The notes: generated by a model not told the origin, from the sequence alone. 64,000 nt of DNA from Amorphophallus konjac (GCA_022559845.1 JAHNEJ010003189.1:62001-126000), one strand, 5' to 3'. Shown: positions 11,459-23,802, counted from the first letter of the stretch. A program made the numbers and translations.

Positions 11459-12643
11459 ATGGCGCCGAGGCGGAGCTCTCGCTCTCAGCAGGGGCAGTTG
11501 GCTGGAGGTCAGGAGATCCAGCAGGGGGTCCAGAGGGACCAGGAGGAGCATAGTAGAGCGCCACCGGGGGCTACCGAGGCCGCGGATACTACGAGAGTTC
11601 CAGGGGCCGAGGATTTCTTCTGTGGCATGTACCAGCTTATGTCTCAGCAGTTCGGCGGAGAGGCTGGTGAGGGCTCGTCAGCTAGGGGTGGGCCAGGCCG
11701 AGCGGTGAGGGACTTTCTGCAGTTCCATCCACCTTACTTCAGCGGCCAGGCAGACCCTGATGCGGCTCGTGATTGGCTTGATGAGATGGAGCGGGTGTTT
11801 AGTTCTGCGAAGAGTGCTGCCGAGGACAGAGTGGTGTTGGCCTACAACCAGTTGCAGGGTACGGCTCGGAAGTGGTGGTCTTCCGAGTGGAAGACGTCCT
11901 TTCAGCTTCGTCCACTTGAGCAAGTCGATTGGGACGACTTCGTCAGTGCTTTCGAGCGTACGTACTGTCCAGATTATGTTGCTACGCAGCGGATGCGGGA
12001 GTTTCTGGAGCTGGTGCAGGGCGACATGTCCGTGTTGCAGTACATGGCCCGATTTTTCGAGCTGGGTCGGTATGCACCTCACATCATGGAGCATGAGAGG
12101 GTGAAGACCGTGCAATTTGTTCAGGGCTTGAGGCAGGAGCTGAGGCACCATCTGATTGCGAACGGGGCCACTGATCTTGAGACAGCGTCTCGTATTGCGG
12201 CTTCTTTGGAGATGGATATGCAGAGGACTCGAGGACCGATCAGCCTGGGGCAGTCCTTGTCAGGTCGCAGCCAGCAGTCGGCTACCCAGCAGCAGGGTTC
12301 CTTCCAGCATGCGTCGGGTGGTTCAGGAGTACTGGCATCGGCAGCTTCGGTGACAGGATCTGCGTCTTTCGGTACGAATGTCAAGAAGTTCTTCTCGAAG
12401 AATTTCCGTAAGAAGAAGTCCAAGGACAAGGGGCAAGCTTCATCGGGCAGTGTACATCAGCCGGTTCCTTTGCAGCGTCAGGGATCAGTGGGTGGATCGC
12501 GAGGACCTTGTCCACGGTGCCGTGGGACCCACCCAGGCAGGCAGTGCACGGCGCCGATCATCTGTTTTCGGTGTGACCAGTCAGGGCATATGGCGCGCGA
12601 CTGTCCTCAGAGGCCGCCGCAGCAGCAGGTTCCCCAGCAGTAG
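11459..12643 (+). pseudogene. gag of element B, ended by an in-frame TAG
   Basis: Encodes the structural capsid and nucleocapsid part of the polyprotein. The start at 11459 ([10 protein letters not shown]) is chosen because element C begins with the same residues; the frame is also open further upstream into the leader. A capsid-type retrotransposon gag domain covers roughly residues 80-240. Next come a basic Lys/Arg patch and two adjacent zinc knuckles: a variant CPRC-H-C, and CFRCDQSGHMARDC (12562-12604). The TAG at 12641-12643 stands where C has a glutamine codon of a CAG run, so it is a mutation and not a natural gag terminator. Homologous C gag continues straight into protease. Confidence 0.9.
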
Positions 12644-15600
12644 AGGCAGCAGCAGCAGCAGCAGGGACAGTATCCGCCGCTACCCAGGTCAGCTAGTGTG
12701 GGAGGCAGGCAGAGGGCTCGGGGCCAGATCACGCACATGACCAGGGCAGAGGCAGTGGCGTCGCAGCTCGTGGAAGGTACCGTTCAGATTTTGGGTTGTG
12801 CGGCTCGGGTTTTGATTGATTCTGGCGCGTCTCATTCGTTTATTTCGGAGGATTTCGCGCTGAGCGTCGAGGAGCCGGTGACCCAATTGTCCTGTGATTT
12901 GGCAGTGGAGTTGCCTTCGGGTGATTTTATGATCACTCCGTATTACTTCGACCAGGTTTCGGTTTGGATCGATGGACGGAGTATGCCAGGCAGGTTGTAT
13001 GCGTTGCAGCTTCGGGATTATGATGTGATTCTAGGCATGGATTGGCTCGAGACCCATGAAGCGGTGGTGGATTGTGGAATCAAGAGGGTCTACTTCCAGC
13101 ATCCGAGCAAGAGGACATTCTATTTCCAAGGTATCCGTTCCGCCTCTTCTCGATTCCTTATCTCTGCTATTCGAGCCCGTCGATTGCTTGATTCAGGTTG
13201 TCAGGGTTTTCTCGCGTCCGTGGTTGTGACTGAACGGATGGAGCCAGATGTCGAGGACATTCCGGTGGTGTGCGAGTTTCCCGACGTTTTTCTCGAGGAA
13301 TTGCCTTTATTGCCTCCCCAGCGGGAGATCGATTTTGTGATCGAGGTTGTGCCTGGTACGGGACCCTTGGCGAAGGCTCCCTACCGTATGGCCCCCGCTG
13401 AGTTGAGAGAGTTGAGGGCGTAGTTGCAGGAGCTGTTGGCCAAGGGGTATGTTCGTCCTACCTTTTCCCCTTGGGGTACGCCCGTGTTGTTTGTGAAGAA
13501 GAAGGACGGTAGTCTGCGCTTATGCATTGACTATCGGCAGCTAAATGAAGTGACCATTAAGAACAAGTATCCGTTGTCGCGGATTGATGATTTGTTCGAC
13601 CAGCTGCAGTCTGCGTGAGTGTTCTCGCGGATTGATTTGCGGTCCGGTTACTATCAACTGAGAATTCGCGAGTCCGATGTGGAGAAGACTGCATTCAGTA
13701 CGAGGTACGGGCATTATGGATTTTTGGTGATGCCGTTCGGACTCACCAATGCCCCTGCAGCCTTCATGGACTTGATGTAGAGGGTGTTTCATCCGTATTT
13801 GGACCAGTTCGTGGTCATCTTCATGGATGACATCCTTGTTTATTCGCGGTCTGCCGAGGAGCACGCGTACCATTTGGGTGTGGTGCTGCAGACGTTGCGA
13901 GATCACCAGTTGTATGCGAAGCTCAGTAAGTGCGAGTTTTGGCTCAGCGAGGTGCACTTTCTGGGACACATGATTTCTGGTGATGGCATTTCCGTGGACC
14001 CCGCCAAGGTCGAGGCAGTGATGCAGTGGCTGAGGCCGAGGTCAGTGACGGAGATCCAGAGTTTCTTAGGGCTTGCGGGTTATTATCGTCGATTTATCCA
14101 GGATTTTTCTCGCATTGCGGCCCCGATGACTAGGTTCACGCGGAAGGATGTGCCTTTCGTTTGGTCCGAGGAGTGTGAGCAGAGCTTCAGGGAACTGAAG
14201 AGATTGCTCACCTCGGTTCCGGTGTTGGTTTTACCTTCTAGATCGGGAGGTTTCGTGGTGTGTACAGATGCTTCTGGCGTTGGGTTGGGTGCTGTGTTGA
14301 TGCAGCATGGTAGAGTGGTGGCTTATGTATCTCGGCAGCTTAAGCCCCACGAGGAGAACTACCCTACCCATGACCTTGAGTTGACGGCGGTGATCTTCGC
14401 GCTGAAGATCTGGAGGCATTATCTGTATGGCGAGAAGTTCGAGGTGTTCACTGACCATCAGAGTTTGAGGTATGTGTTCTCGCAGAGAAATCTGAACCTC
14501 AGACAAAGGCGTTGGATGGAGTTCATGAAGGATTATGACTTCACCATGTCTTATCAGCCGGGCAGGATGAATGTCGTCGCCGATGTCTTGAGTCGGAAGG
14601 TTGCGGTCAGTGCCTTGATGTTGAGGAAGTGGAAGCTCTGGGAACAAGTGCCCGAAGTATCCTTCAGGCTCAAGATTCCCCAGGAGCCAGGGTTGGCAGT
14701 GCTCGCGAGTCTGACTGTCACTCCTGCTATCCGTCGTCAGGTGACAGAGGCTCATCATGCGGACCCTGAGTTGCCCCGGATTCTAGCTATGGTTGATGTG
14801 GAGCTGGGTGAGGATAGTGCTGCGAGGTTTCGTGGCAGGCTGTACGTCCCAGCGGAGGAGCAGGTTCGTCGTGCGGTGTTACGCTAGGCTCATGGGAGCA
14901 GGTATACTGTGCACCCGGGTGCGACGAAAATGTATCGGAACTTGCGGAGGCAGTTCTGGTGGCCTGGCATGAAGAGAGATGTCGCAGAGTTTGTGGCCAG
15001 GTGCCTGATCTGTCAGCAGGTGAAGGCGGAGCATCAGCGACCAGGAGGTACTCTCCAGCCCTTGGATGTTCCTGCTTGGAAGTGGGACCATGTGACCACG
15101 GATTTCGTGGTGGGATTGCCGAGGATCCCGAGTGGGCAGTACAGTATTTGGTTGCTGGTGGATAGGCTGACGAAGGTGACTCGGTTGTTACCGGTCAAAG
15201 TCAGCTGGAGCGTGTCCAAGTTGGCTCGTTTGTATGTGGAGCGGATCGTTCCGTTGCATGGGATTCCCATTTCGATCGTGTCAGATCGGGATCCGCGCTT
15301 CACTTCTGGATTCTGGAGGAGTTTCCAGCGAGCTCTTGGCACGGAGTTGGCATTTAGCTCGGCGTATCATCCTCAGTCAGATGGTCTATCTGAGAGGACC
15401 ATTCAGACTTTGGAGGACATGCTGAGATCCTGCTGCCTGGAGTGGCAGGGGAGTTAGATTCATCACCTACCATTGGTGGAGTTTGCCTATAACAACAGCT
15501 ATCATTCGAGCATCGGCATGGCTCCTTATGAGGCATTGTATGGGCGTCCTTGTCGGACTCCACTTGATTGGTTTGAGGTGGGTGAGCGTGTTTTGACGGG

Positions 15601-16141
15601 ACCGGAATTGGTACAGCAATGTGTGGATGTTGTGCACCTGGTTCGTCAGAACATGTTGGCGGCCCAGAGTCGGCAGAAGAGCTATGCTGACCGTAGGAGG
15701 CAGCCTCTCGAGTTCGCCGTGTGCGATCATGTGTTCTTGAGAGTTTCTCCGATGAAGGGGGTGATGCGTTTTGGGCGGCGTGGGAAGCTGAGTCCCCGCT
15801 ATATTGGTCCTTTTGTGATCTTGGAGCGCATCGGTGAGGTTGCTTACCGGTTGCAGTTACCCCTTGAGTTGGCGTCGGTGCATGACGTGTTCCACGTCTC
15901 GATGTTGCGGAAGTATATGCCCGATGACTCTCATGTGCTTGAGTTTTCCGTTTGGCCTGAGGTGACTCCAGATCTTTCTCTCCCAGAGTTTCCGATCCGC
16001 GTGGAGGATAGGCGAGAGCGGCGCCTGCGGAACAAGGTTATTCCCTTGGTAAAGGTCGTGTGGCAACGACACTCTGGTGGTGAGGCTTCTTGGGAACGTG
16101 AGGATGAGATGCGTCAGCAGTTCCCTTACCTGTTTGAGTGA
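12644..16141 (+). pseudogene. pol of element B (protease, RT, RNase H, integrase, chromodomain) with five further in-frame stops
   Basis: This continues the gag frame without any frameshift. Protease has the DSGA active-site motif at 12818-12829. RT carries FMDD at 13820-13831 (FVDD in C). RNase H begins near [14 protein letters not shown] (about 14260). Integrase has an HHCC zinc domain (from about 14909) and a core with TTDFV, SDRDPRF and a downstream Glu. The chromodomain lies near 15985-16138 (LRNKVIPLVKVVW). Stops are TAG 13421, TGA 13616, TAG 13778, TAG 14885 and TAG 15455. Against C, three of these are CAG or CGA to stop, one TGG to TAG and one GAG to TAG. The protein cannot be made whole. 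Confidence 0.92.
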
Positions 16142-16195
16142 GTCTTCCTCTTCTTTTCCCTTTGGTTGTTCTCAATTTCGAGGATGAAATTCCTT

Positions 16196-16208
16196 AAGGG
16201 GGGAGGGC
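16196..16208 (+). other. polypurine tract of element B
   Basis: AAGGGGGGAGGGC lies directly before the 3' LTR. Element C has the identical tract next to its 3' LTR. It primes plus-strand DNA synthesis. Confidence 0.9.
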
Positions 16209-18812
16209 TGTAATATCCCAGACCTTTCGGATCCTTCTTCGTGGGTCCCGGATCTGGTTTTCGGAGCGTCCAGCTCCGTTGTGTCCAAAATTTTGTTTCG
16301 GACATCTTTCATGTTCGGATCGGCGCGATCCGGAGTTGTTTCGGAGGCCCGGAGGCGTTTCGCGACTTTTCCGTGTGTGTTTTCCGATTTCCGGTGTGTG
16401 TTTCGGCTTTTACTTCGGAAGCTCCCTGCGGGTGAACCGGGCCGTTCACCTGGGCACGAGTGGTACCGTTGCGATCGGTGCGTTCCGAAGATCGCGGGGG
16501 TGTAATTTTCTATTTTTTGAAATTTTTTGGATTTTTTGGATTTCCTATAAATACCCCCCTATTTTTCTCTCCTCCCCCACCTTCTTCTTCTTCTTCTTCC
16601 TCCTCCACCGTAACCCTCTCCCTCTCCCTCTCTTCCTCCCGGTTGACCGCGGCGGACCCCTCTCCGGCTACAGACGGCGGCGGGGCGACGGCGCGGTGAC
16701 GTGGGCGGCGGCGAGGCGATTGTGGGGGCGTGCGGTGCTCGCGGGAAGCTTGAAGGACGAGGGTTTTCTAAGGCGTTCTTCGCGGTTCACGAACGATCCG
16801 GCGGAGCATTCGCTCCATTGAGGTAGGGTGACGTTCCTTAGCCTCTTGCCGTTCATTTCCGTGGTTTGTAGGCCGCGGGGAGGCCGAGAGGGGCTTGATT
16901 GAGCGGGTTTGGGGTTTTCCATGATTTGGGGAGAGCTCGCCCGATCCATGGTTTTAGCCCGCGATTTCACGTTTGGATGGCTTAGATGCATGCTAGGGGT
17001 CCCCAGGGGTCTTCCTCTTTGTTTTTCCCCTCTCCTGTGGAGGTATGGGGGCGTGGTTGGAGTTTTGGGGCATTCCCGCCGTTTTCGCCGTCAGGTGAGT
17101 GTGACGGTCCTTCCAGGGACCGTCACATGTTGTAACGCGCCTAGGCTGGGCCGTTACATGCCCTTTGTTTAGCCCTAGGGGGTCAGGGACAGTGACGGTC
17201 CCACGACTGACCGCCGTTTGCTTGTGACGCGCCAGGGCTGGGCCGTCAGGGGCTTTCCGACCGTTGGTTTTTGACCGTTGGGGGTCTGCGCGAGTAACGC
17301 GCCTTGGCGAGCGCGTTACATCCGTGTAACGCGCTGGGTCAAGCGCGTTACTTCCTGGGTTATACCAGATATGAGGGGCGCGTGTAACGCGCCAGGGCAG
17401 GCGCGTCGCTTCTGTGTAACGAGCCGAGCCAGGCGCGTTGCTTCGTGTAACGCGCAGGGGTGGGCGCGTTGCTTCTGGGAGCGTGTAGCGCGCCAGGGCA
17501 GGCGCATCGTTCTCGTGTAACGCACTGGGCGAGGCGCGTTACATTCGTGTAACGCGCTGGACCAAGCGCGTTACTCCCCTCGCCCCCCCCTGGCCGTGTA
17601 ACGGCCTGTGTTAGACCGCCGGGTGCGTGTAACGGTCTCGCCTAGACCGTTACTTGCTTGTGACGGCCCTAGGGTGGACCGTCACATGCCTGGTTGCCCC
17701 ATGAGGGTGGCAACCCCGTTTTTACTCCGACTGTGGCCACCGTGCGACGGGACTGGTACGTGGGGTGGTTCCCGCACGTCGTCGGATTCGGACGTTATTT
17801 TTCGTTGACTTGAGAGTCTACTCCTTTAGTGACCCTCCACTAGTCGTAGCCTGCTTACACGCGAGTGGTCCCACCTGGGAGTAGGTGGAGAGGCTTACCC
17901 TGAGGACGGTTTTAGACTGGTTACCGTTGGGCCCCTCGTCAAATCAGAGTCCAGTGACAGGGGAAAACTAGTCGGAGGGCCAGACCTAGGACGCGTGGTC
18001 TGTGTGTGCACACGTGGTTGGGGACAGTGGACGCACGTCGACGGGCGTGACCCCAGCTAGTCACTTGTTTGTGGTTACTTGTACGGTGTTCGCGCCTCTG
18101 GTAGGAGCTACCACGCCAGGCGGTTCACCTGCGGCGCGGTGTAAGACGTCAGGGGACGCTACCGGCTGTGCTTCTAGTGGGTGGTACTCCTGTTGAGTAC
18201 GGAGTGGCAGTCTGTCAGTCAAGTGTTTCTGACCTTCGGGTTTTGTCGGTTCGATCGTTGAGCTTCGGTCTTCTCTCCGTGGCGCGTGTGTCGGATTACG
18301 AGCCATAGAACCGTGTTTGTAGAGTACAGGGCTTTCCTTTCCGAGGTACTCTCCTACCGCTAGCATAGTAGTTTCCCGTTTTACGAGGTAGGGTTCGAGT
18401 GATCTCTACTGAGTCTTGTTCCGAGACTCATTCCCTGCGTGTTTTCACCGTGTTTCAGGTGAGGCGCCGCCCCGGGGGAGCGCGTCTGGGGTGCAGCGTG
18501 GTGCGGGTGCCCAGAGGTAGTGCCAGAGGTCAGAGCCGGGGTATGCCCCGTGTAGCTGTACTTTTCTTCCTTATCTCTGTACTAGTTGCGGACTACTGTT
18601 GTTGTTATTTCCTCTTGTGGACCATGTATAATGTAAATTGTTAATTTATTCCTGCTTAATATTATAAACTGTTTAATTTCTGCAATTATTTGTGATACTT
18701 GTGTAGTCTCCACACCATCCTTTTAACCCTTCCGAGTCTTCGGGCTCGTGGGTGGCGGTACGAGTCTCGGGTTATCGGGCCTTCCCGGTAACCGGATTCT
18801 CAGGTCGTTACA
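16209..18812 (+). repeat. 3' LTR of element B
   Basis: 2604 bp, from TGTAATATCC to CAGGTCGTTACA. It differs from the 5' LTR at many sites from the first bases on (for example CCCAGACC against CCCGGACC) and keeps the 48-bp segment missing from the 5' LTR. Confidence 0.93.
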
Positions 18813-20336
18813 CACTCTCTCTCTCCACCCTCTCTCACTCGCGCCCCCCCTCTCTCTCCCCATTTTCTCTCTCTCTCTCCCTCTCTCCATCTCTCTCTCA
18901 CTTCTTCCTCCCACTCTCCACCTCTTTCTCTCTTACTTCTCCCTCCCTCGCTCTCTATTTCTCTCTCTCTCACCATCCTAACCGTTAACTGCTTAACTCT
19001 AACCCTCCCCTATCATCGCTTCAAAACCCCGCGGAGAGTGACATCTCGCGGCGGTTTACTTGATCCCCTTTTATTTGTTCAAACCTCGTTCACGGAACCA
19101 GTTCCTCGCGGCAGTCTCATCTAATTGGTGCGGTGGGCCATCTCCCGCGACCGTTTTATTTCAGTAATTTAATTTCTGCATTCTAACCCTCCCTTATCAT
19201 CGCTTCAAAATCCCGCGGAGTGTCACATCTCGCGGCGGTTTATTTAATCCCCTTTTTATTTATTCTAACCCCGATCGAGGAACTCGTTCCTCGCGGTGGT
19301 TTAATTTCCTGTACATTCATTCCAACCACGATCAAGGAACTCGTTCCTCGCGGTGGTTTAATTTCCTGTACATTCATTCCAACCACGATCAAGGAACTCG
19401 TTCCTCGCGGTGGTTTAATTTTCTGCATTCCTTTGATCTGACCCCGATCAAGGAACCCGTTCCTCGCGGTGGTCTTATCTAACTGGTGCGGTGGGTCATC
19501 TCCCGCGACCATCTTCATTCCAGTAATCTAATTTCTGCATGCTAACCTCCTAACCCCTAACCATTTGATTTTAGCATCCCCCTATCATCGTTCTAAAACC
19601 CCGCAAAGAGTGACATCTCGCGGCGGTTTGTTTGATCCCTTTTTCTTTTCCTGTTATATATATATAGTTATTATAATAAAAACCCCGTGGAGGGGTAATA
19701 CCTCGCGGTGGTCTTTTGTATATAGTTATACTTATTATTTATATCGCTGCAGAAGCCCCGTAAAGGCCAATGTCTCGCGGTGGTTCGTACATATAATATT
19801 TATTATTTATGCCGCAATAAAAATCCCGTAAGACCAATGTCTTGCGGTGGTCTTAATATGTACATATATATTCATTATTGCTGATATTATTATATTGCTG
19901 TTAGAACCCCACAAAGACCAATGTCCTGTGGTGGTACGTCTTTATTCGTATTGTCCTTATAATTGTCTGGAGAATGATATACCGTTGTAATTTCTGAGTT
20001 TACGTGTCTCTCCATTTCTGTTACATAGATTCTCGGACTTCCCGCTATATGAAAAACTGCTCGTGGAACGGTAAGTCACGCTTACTGGGAAGGGGCCAGT
20101 TTACGCGAGAGGGTCTTCCGACCCCTATCTCCGCCACGTACCGGAGTCCGTTCCGCATCCTTATTTTCTTTCTCTCTCCTTGAGTTGATCTCGCTATCTC
20201 CATCTCCTAAGACAGACGATGGTGGACGACGACTCCCGCCGTCTACACCTCTCTGGCGATCACCCTTTCATCACCATTCCACTTTGTATCATTATTTTTT
20301 TTTCCCGAGGGTGGACGACGACCCCTGCCGTCTACA
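18813..20336. repeat. right part of LTR L2 with hairpin array and internal deletion
   Basis: The remainder of L2 after the B insertion: a short CT tract, the GGATG deletion junction at about 18973-18979, then the inverted hairpin-unit array (19030-19940). Three near-identical units of about 57 bp (19262-19440) exceed the number in L1 and L3, evidence of local unit expansion. It ends at GCCGTCTACA, joined to integrase sequence. Confidence 0.85.
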
Positions 20337-20651
20337 ACAGATGGCACAATCCTCTTCCATGGTGGACCAGTAAAAGCCTTGCCGAAGGATTTTCTTGGCA
20401 AGTATTTGGCTATTCACATGGCCACCGCACACACCAGAGTGTGCTTCCTCGACGCATTTCCAGACCTCCTCTTCGTCAAGACATCTTAAAAGAACACCAG
20501 TAAGACTCCTCTTGTATAGCACTCCTCGGACCAGCATGTACCTCTGTGCCACTCTCCTTATGCCTTTTTCTATCTTCCGATGTGGCTTCTTCAGGGTAGG
20601 ACTGATCTTTGCAATACTTGGTAATTTCGTAAAACAATGGCTTCTCCTCAT
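20337..20651 (-). pseudogene. truncated integrase N-terminus of element A
   Basis: Shows the start of a retroelement integrase: a YMLVRGVLYKRS-type lead-in, then the zinc-binding His-His and the first Cys (HSGVCGGH ... DCAIC). The frame then runs directly into L2 at 20336. The DDE catalytic core and C-terminal domain are absent from the window. This piece is one frame away from the upstream RT-RNase H frame; a length change in the T5 run at 20565-20569 (A5 on the coding strand) is the likely cause. Confidence 0.82.
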
Positions 20652-23600
20652 CAGCCAATTCTTCTTCTAACTCTGTCAACATAATTTCCCTCTTCTCAAG
20701 GATTTCTTCCTGTAGGGCCTTCCTTGCTATCCTGTCCTTGATATTTACGTAGGAAGCATCATCGATTGCAGGGGCATGACGCTTGTAGATGTGAATGGAC
20801 TCAAACCATCTTCCTAGAGGGAATCTTAAAGATGATGCCAACGAGGCGAGGGCATCGGCCAGAATGTTCTGATGACGAGGGACATGGACAAAGATCAATT
20901 TGGTGAACAGTTTGGCAAAGGCAGTAGTGAGTTCTTGGTATGGCTTGAGCTTGGGATCGCGAGTGCGATATTTAGTGAGCACCTGGCGAAGAATAAGTTG
21001 ACTATCACCTACGACTCGTAATTCGGTGATACGAAAGGAATGAGCGAGTTCTAGGCCAACCAGAAGAACTTCATATTCAGCTATATTGTTGGTAACGGGG
21101 AATTTGAGCTGATATGCCAGTGAGAATGTAAGGCCTTCAGGTGACAGGAGGGCAATGCCGATTCCTTTCCCTTGGGAATTCAGAGCTCCATCAAAATGTA
21201 ACGTCCACATGTAATCATCTGATTGGTTGATGGACCTTGGTTCCTCATCTGGGAACTCTGATTGGACAGGGTCGAATTTGGGAAGAGGATGGTGAGCGAG
21301 GTGCTCAGCTATAGTATACCCTTTGATCGCCTTTTGCTGAATGTAGGTGATGTTAAACCGAGAAAGAAAGCTTTGCCATCGTGCTAATCTATCCGTAAGG
21401 ACAGATTTTTCCAGAAGGAACTTGATAGGGTTCATTCGGGCAATCAGATGGACTTCATGAGCTAGAAAGTAGTGTTTCAACTTCTGCACCACCCAGACAA
21501 GGGTAGCACAAGTTTTCTCCATAGCCGTGTACTTCTGCTCACAAGGGTTGAAGAGTTTGGACAAATAATAGGTTGTCCTTTCTTTGCCCGCTTCATCGGC
21601 TTGCGCTAGGACAGCTCCCACGGAGTCGTCTAGGACTGAGATGTAAAGGATTAAATGTTTACCTGGCGTAGGTGGAATTAGAACAGGTGGATTGGCCAGA
21701 TATTCTTTTAATCCTTCAAAAGCTTTTTGACATTTAGAATTCCAACTGAATTCTACTCCTGACTTAGTCAACTCATAGAAAGATTTGCACCTTTGCGAGT
21801 GCTGGGACACAAATCGACGAATGAATTGTAACCTTCCGATTAACCCTCGAACTTCTCTCACATTTTTCGGAGGTGGCATATCCCTAATTGCTTTACCTTT
21901 GTTGGGATCTATTTCAATGCCCCTCTTACTCACAATGAAACCAAGCAATTTGCCCGACGAGACACCAAATACGCACTTTTTTGGATTCATTTTCAAATTG
22001 AACTCCCTTGATCTTTGTAGCACCTTGGCTAGAACTCTCGGGTGTTCTGCCCTAGTCTTGGATTTTACCAGTAAATCATCCACATATACCTCTAAATACA
22101 CATGCATCATGTCATGGAATATTGCCATCATAGCCCTTTGATAAGTAGCTCCAGCATTCTTCAAACCAAATGGCATGACCAAATAGCAATAAGTTCCCCA
22201 AGGTGTGGTGAATGATGTTTTCTCCTGATCCTCTTCCGCCAAACGGATCTGATTATACCCCGAAAATCCATCCATAAACGAGAGAGTTTCATAGCCTGCT
22301 GTATTATCAACCAACACGTCAATGTGAGGCAAGGGGAAATCATCTTTTGGACACGCGCGGTTAAGGTCCCGAATATCGATACAGATTCTCACATTTCCAT
22401 CATTTTTCATGACCGGGACAATGTTTGCCACCCATTGAGGATATAGGACGACTCTAATAAACCTGGCTTTGTGGAGCTTATCGATCTCTTCCTTCATTTT
22501 TAAAGCCATTTGGGGGTGGAAACGTCTTAACCTTTGCTTTACCGAGACGGACCCTGGTTTTAGCGTTAGGCGATGTTCGAGCAGGGTGGAATCTAATCCC
22601 GGCATATCCTCGTAACTCCACGCGAACGTGTCCCTATATTCCTTTAGGACCTCGATCAATGCCTCTTCTTCAGATGGTGGCAAATTGTCACTTATGAGGA
22701 TGATTCTAGGGTCTTCCTCGATCCCCAGGTTGATCTCTTTGGTGGGTTCTTCTATAGCGGCTGATGGTTCCTTAAACCTCCTCATTCCGCTAGCATATGC
22801 GTCAGCCACGTCCTCATATTCTTCGTCCCCTTCTTCAATAGGGTACTCTTCATCTGTGAGCTCATAAACTCCGTATCCCTCATCAATTGTGCAATCCTCC
22901 TCACATTCTAACTCCAGCAGATGGATGAGATTTTCTAGCAATTGAGGAATGGCTAGAAAGGCTTGACACCTATTGGCTAGATCTAGAAGGAATCGACGAG
23001 GAATTTCTCTGCCCTTGGATTTTCTTCTAGGTACTACCCTTGACTCGCTATTCCTAACCTGACTGACTTGTTCTACAGACGAAGAAGAAGTTGAAGAATG
23101 TACAGGAAGAGACCCCTCGATAGAGGGGTAAAGAAGGTCGCTCAAGGGACCTTGAATGAGTGGCCCGTAAGTCGGGGCACACTCGTGAGAGATGTAGGAG
23201 GTCTCCTCAAAGGAGATGCACTGTTGAGGAGTTTGAAAATCGACGTTTTTTTTTTCATTTTCATTTTCAATTACAAAACAATTGAAAGAAATTAGAGAAT
23301 GGGAGGAGGGAACTATAGCTAGGGGGTTGCATGGCTCATTGAGTAGATCATGGTTGAAAATTTGGCTCAGCCCGTGCAAGAATGTGAGCAGAGAAGGGGA
23401 CCTGGGAATATCATTAGATAAACATCGGGTCCAAGAAAGAGTCAGCAGCAACGGCTGAGGAGAATGATCAGATAGAATGACGGAAAACGATCCGTCAGTG
23501 GCAACTTCCTCTCGGCGAGGAAAACTTGGAATTTCGGCAACGTCAACGACATCGTTTGGTACCTCGGAGATCAAAAGTGGCCCCTCTAAGTCTGGAGGCG

Positions 23601-23799
23601 AGAACATCTGTTGTAGTGCCATGGAAATATTGTGTATATCGAACAACTTATTCCACTCACAATCCGGGTCATCGTGTTTCCCCTTCTTTGCAGCTCTCGA
23701 GCAACTTTCAGCTAAGTAGACAATATGCAATTTCCCATGTGAATGTTGTGGGTGATCCCCCAACTGTATCACCGGCCCCTTTCTGAAATGGGAGTACAA
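20476..23799 (-). pseudogene. element A pol: reverse transcriptase, degenerate RNase H and archaeal-type RNase H
   Basis: About 1100 codons. The first 380 or so residues form a poorly conserved, acidic linker. RT follows, with its catalytic YVDD at residues 572-575 (22075-22086) and the usual MPFGLKNAGATYQR motif before it. The first RNase H reads LYISVLDDSVGAVL and appears degenerate, as is known for Tat elements. A second, archaeal-type RNase H has Asp in LHFDGA near residue 870, then NIAEYE, VGDSQL and ILADALASL, a complete set of acidic residues. The last 30 or so residues are out of frame with integrase. Upstream, protease is in the same frame, separated only by a TGA at 23803-23805. Confidence 0.9.
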
Positions 23800-23802
23800 G
23801 GT

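Larger units (their letters stand above)
8727..18812 (+). mobile_element. element B: Ty3/gypsy Tekay/Del-type chromovirus retrotransposon, degenerate
   Basis: Complete 10,086-bp structure: 5' LTR 8727-11294, primer binding site 11297-11308, one gag-pol frame 11459-16141, polypurine tract 16196-16208, 3' LTR 16209-18812. It sits in the CT microsatellite of L2; the flanks are CTCTC (8722-8726) and CACTC (18813-18817), a target duplication with one mismatch. A chromodomain after integrase places it among chromoviruses, and its sequence pattern fits Tekay/Del. It is the same family as element C but older: its LTRs differ by many substitutions and a roughly 48-bp indel, and its polyprotein has six stops. 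Confidence 0.93.
7496..20336 (+). repeat. LTR L2, inverted third LTR copy inside element A, split by element B
   Basis: Reads TGTAGACACG at 7496 and GCCGTCTACA at 20336, the reverse of L1 and L3. Without B it is about 2.75 kb, shorter than L1 because the segment matching L1 3818-5623 is missing; the junction at about 18973-18979 lies in a GGATG sequence shared by both deletion ends. It has one extra hairpin-array unit (19300-19440). Its flanks, CGGCT at 7491-7495 and ACAGA at 20337-20341, do not match, and neither side shows leader or 3' sequence of a second element. It looks like a rearrangement product rather than a clean solo LTR. Confidence 0.88.

Noticed and set aside
11678..12151. Antisense frames inside gag and pol of elements B and C
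   Set aside because: They mirror the real sense frames and carry none of their own motifs.
7496..20336. Reading L2 as the true 3' LTR of element A
   Set aside because: It is inverted relative to L3, whereas the LTRs of one element are direct repeats. L1 is direct with L3 and shares the ATAAT flank.
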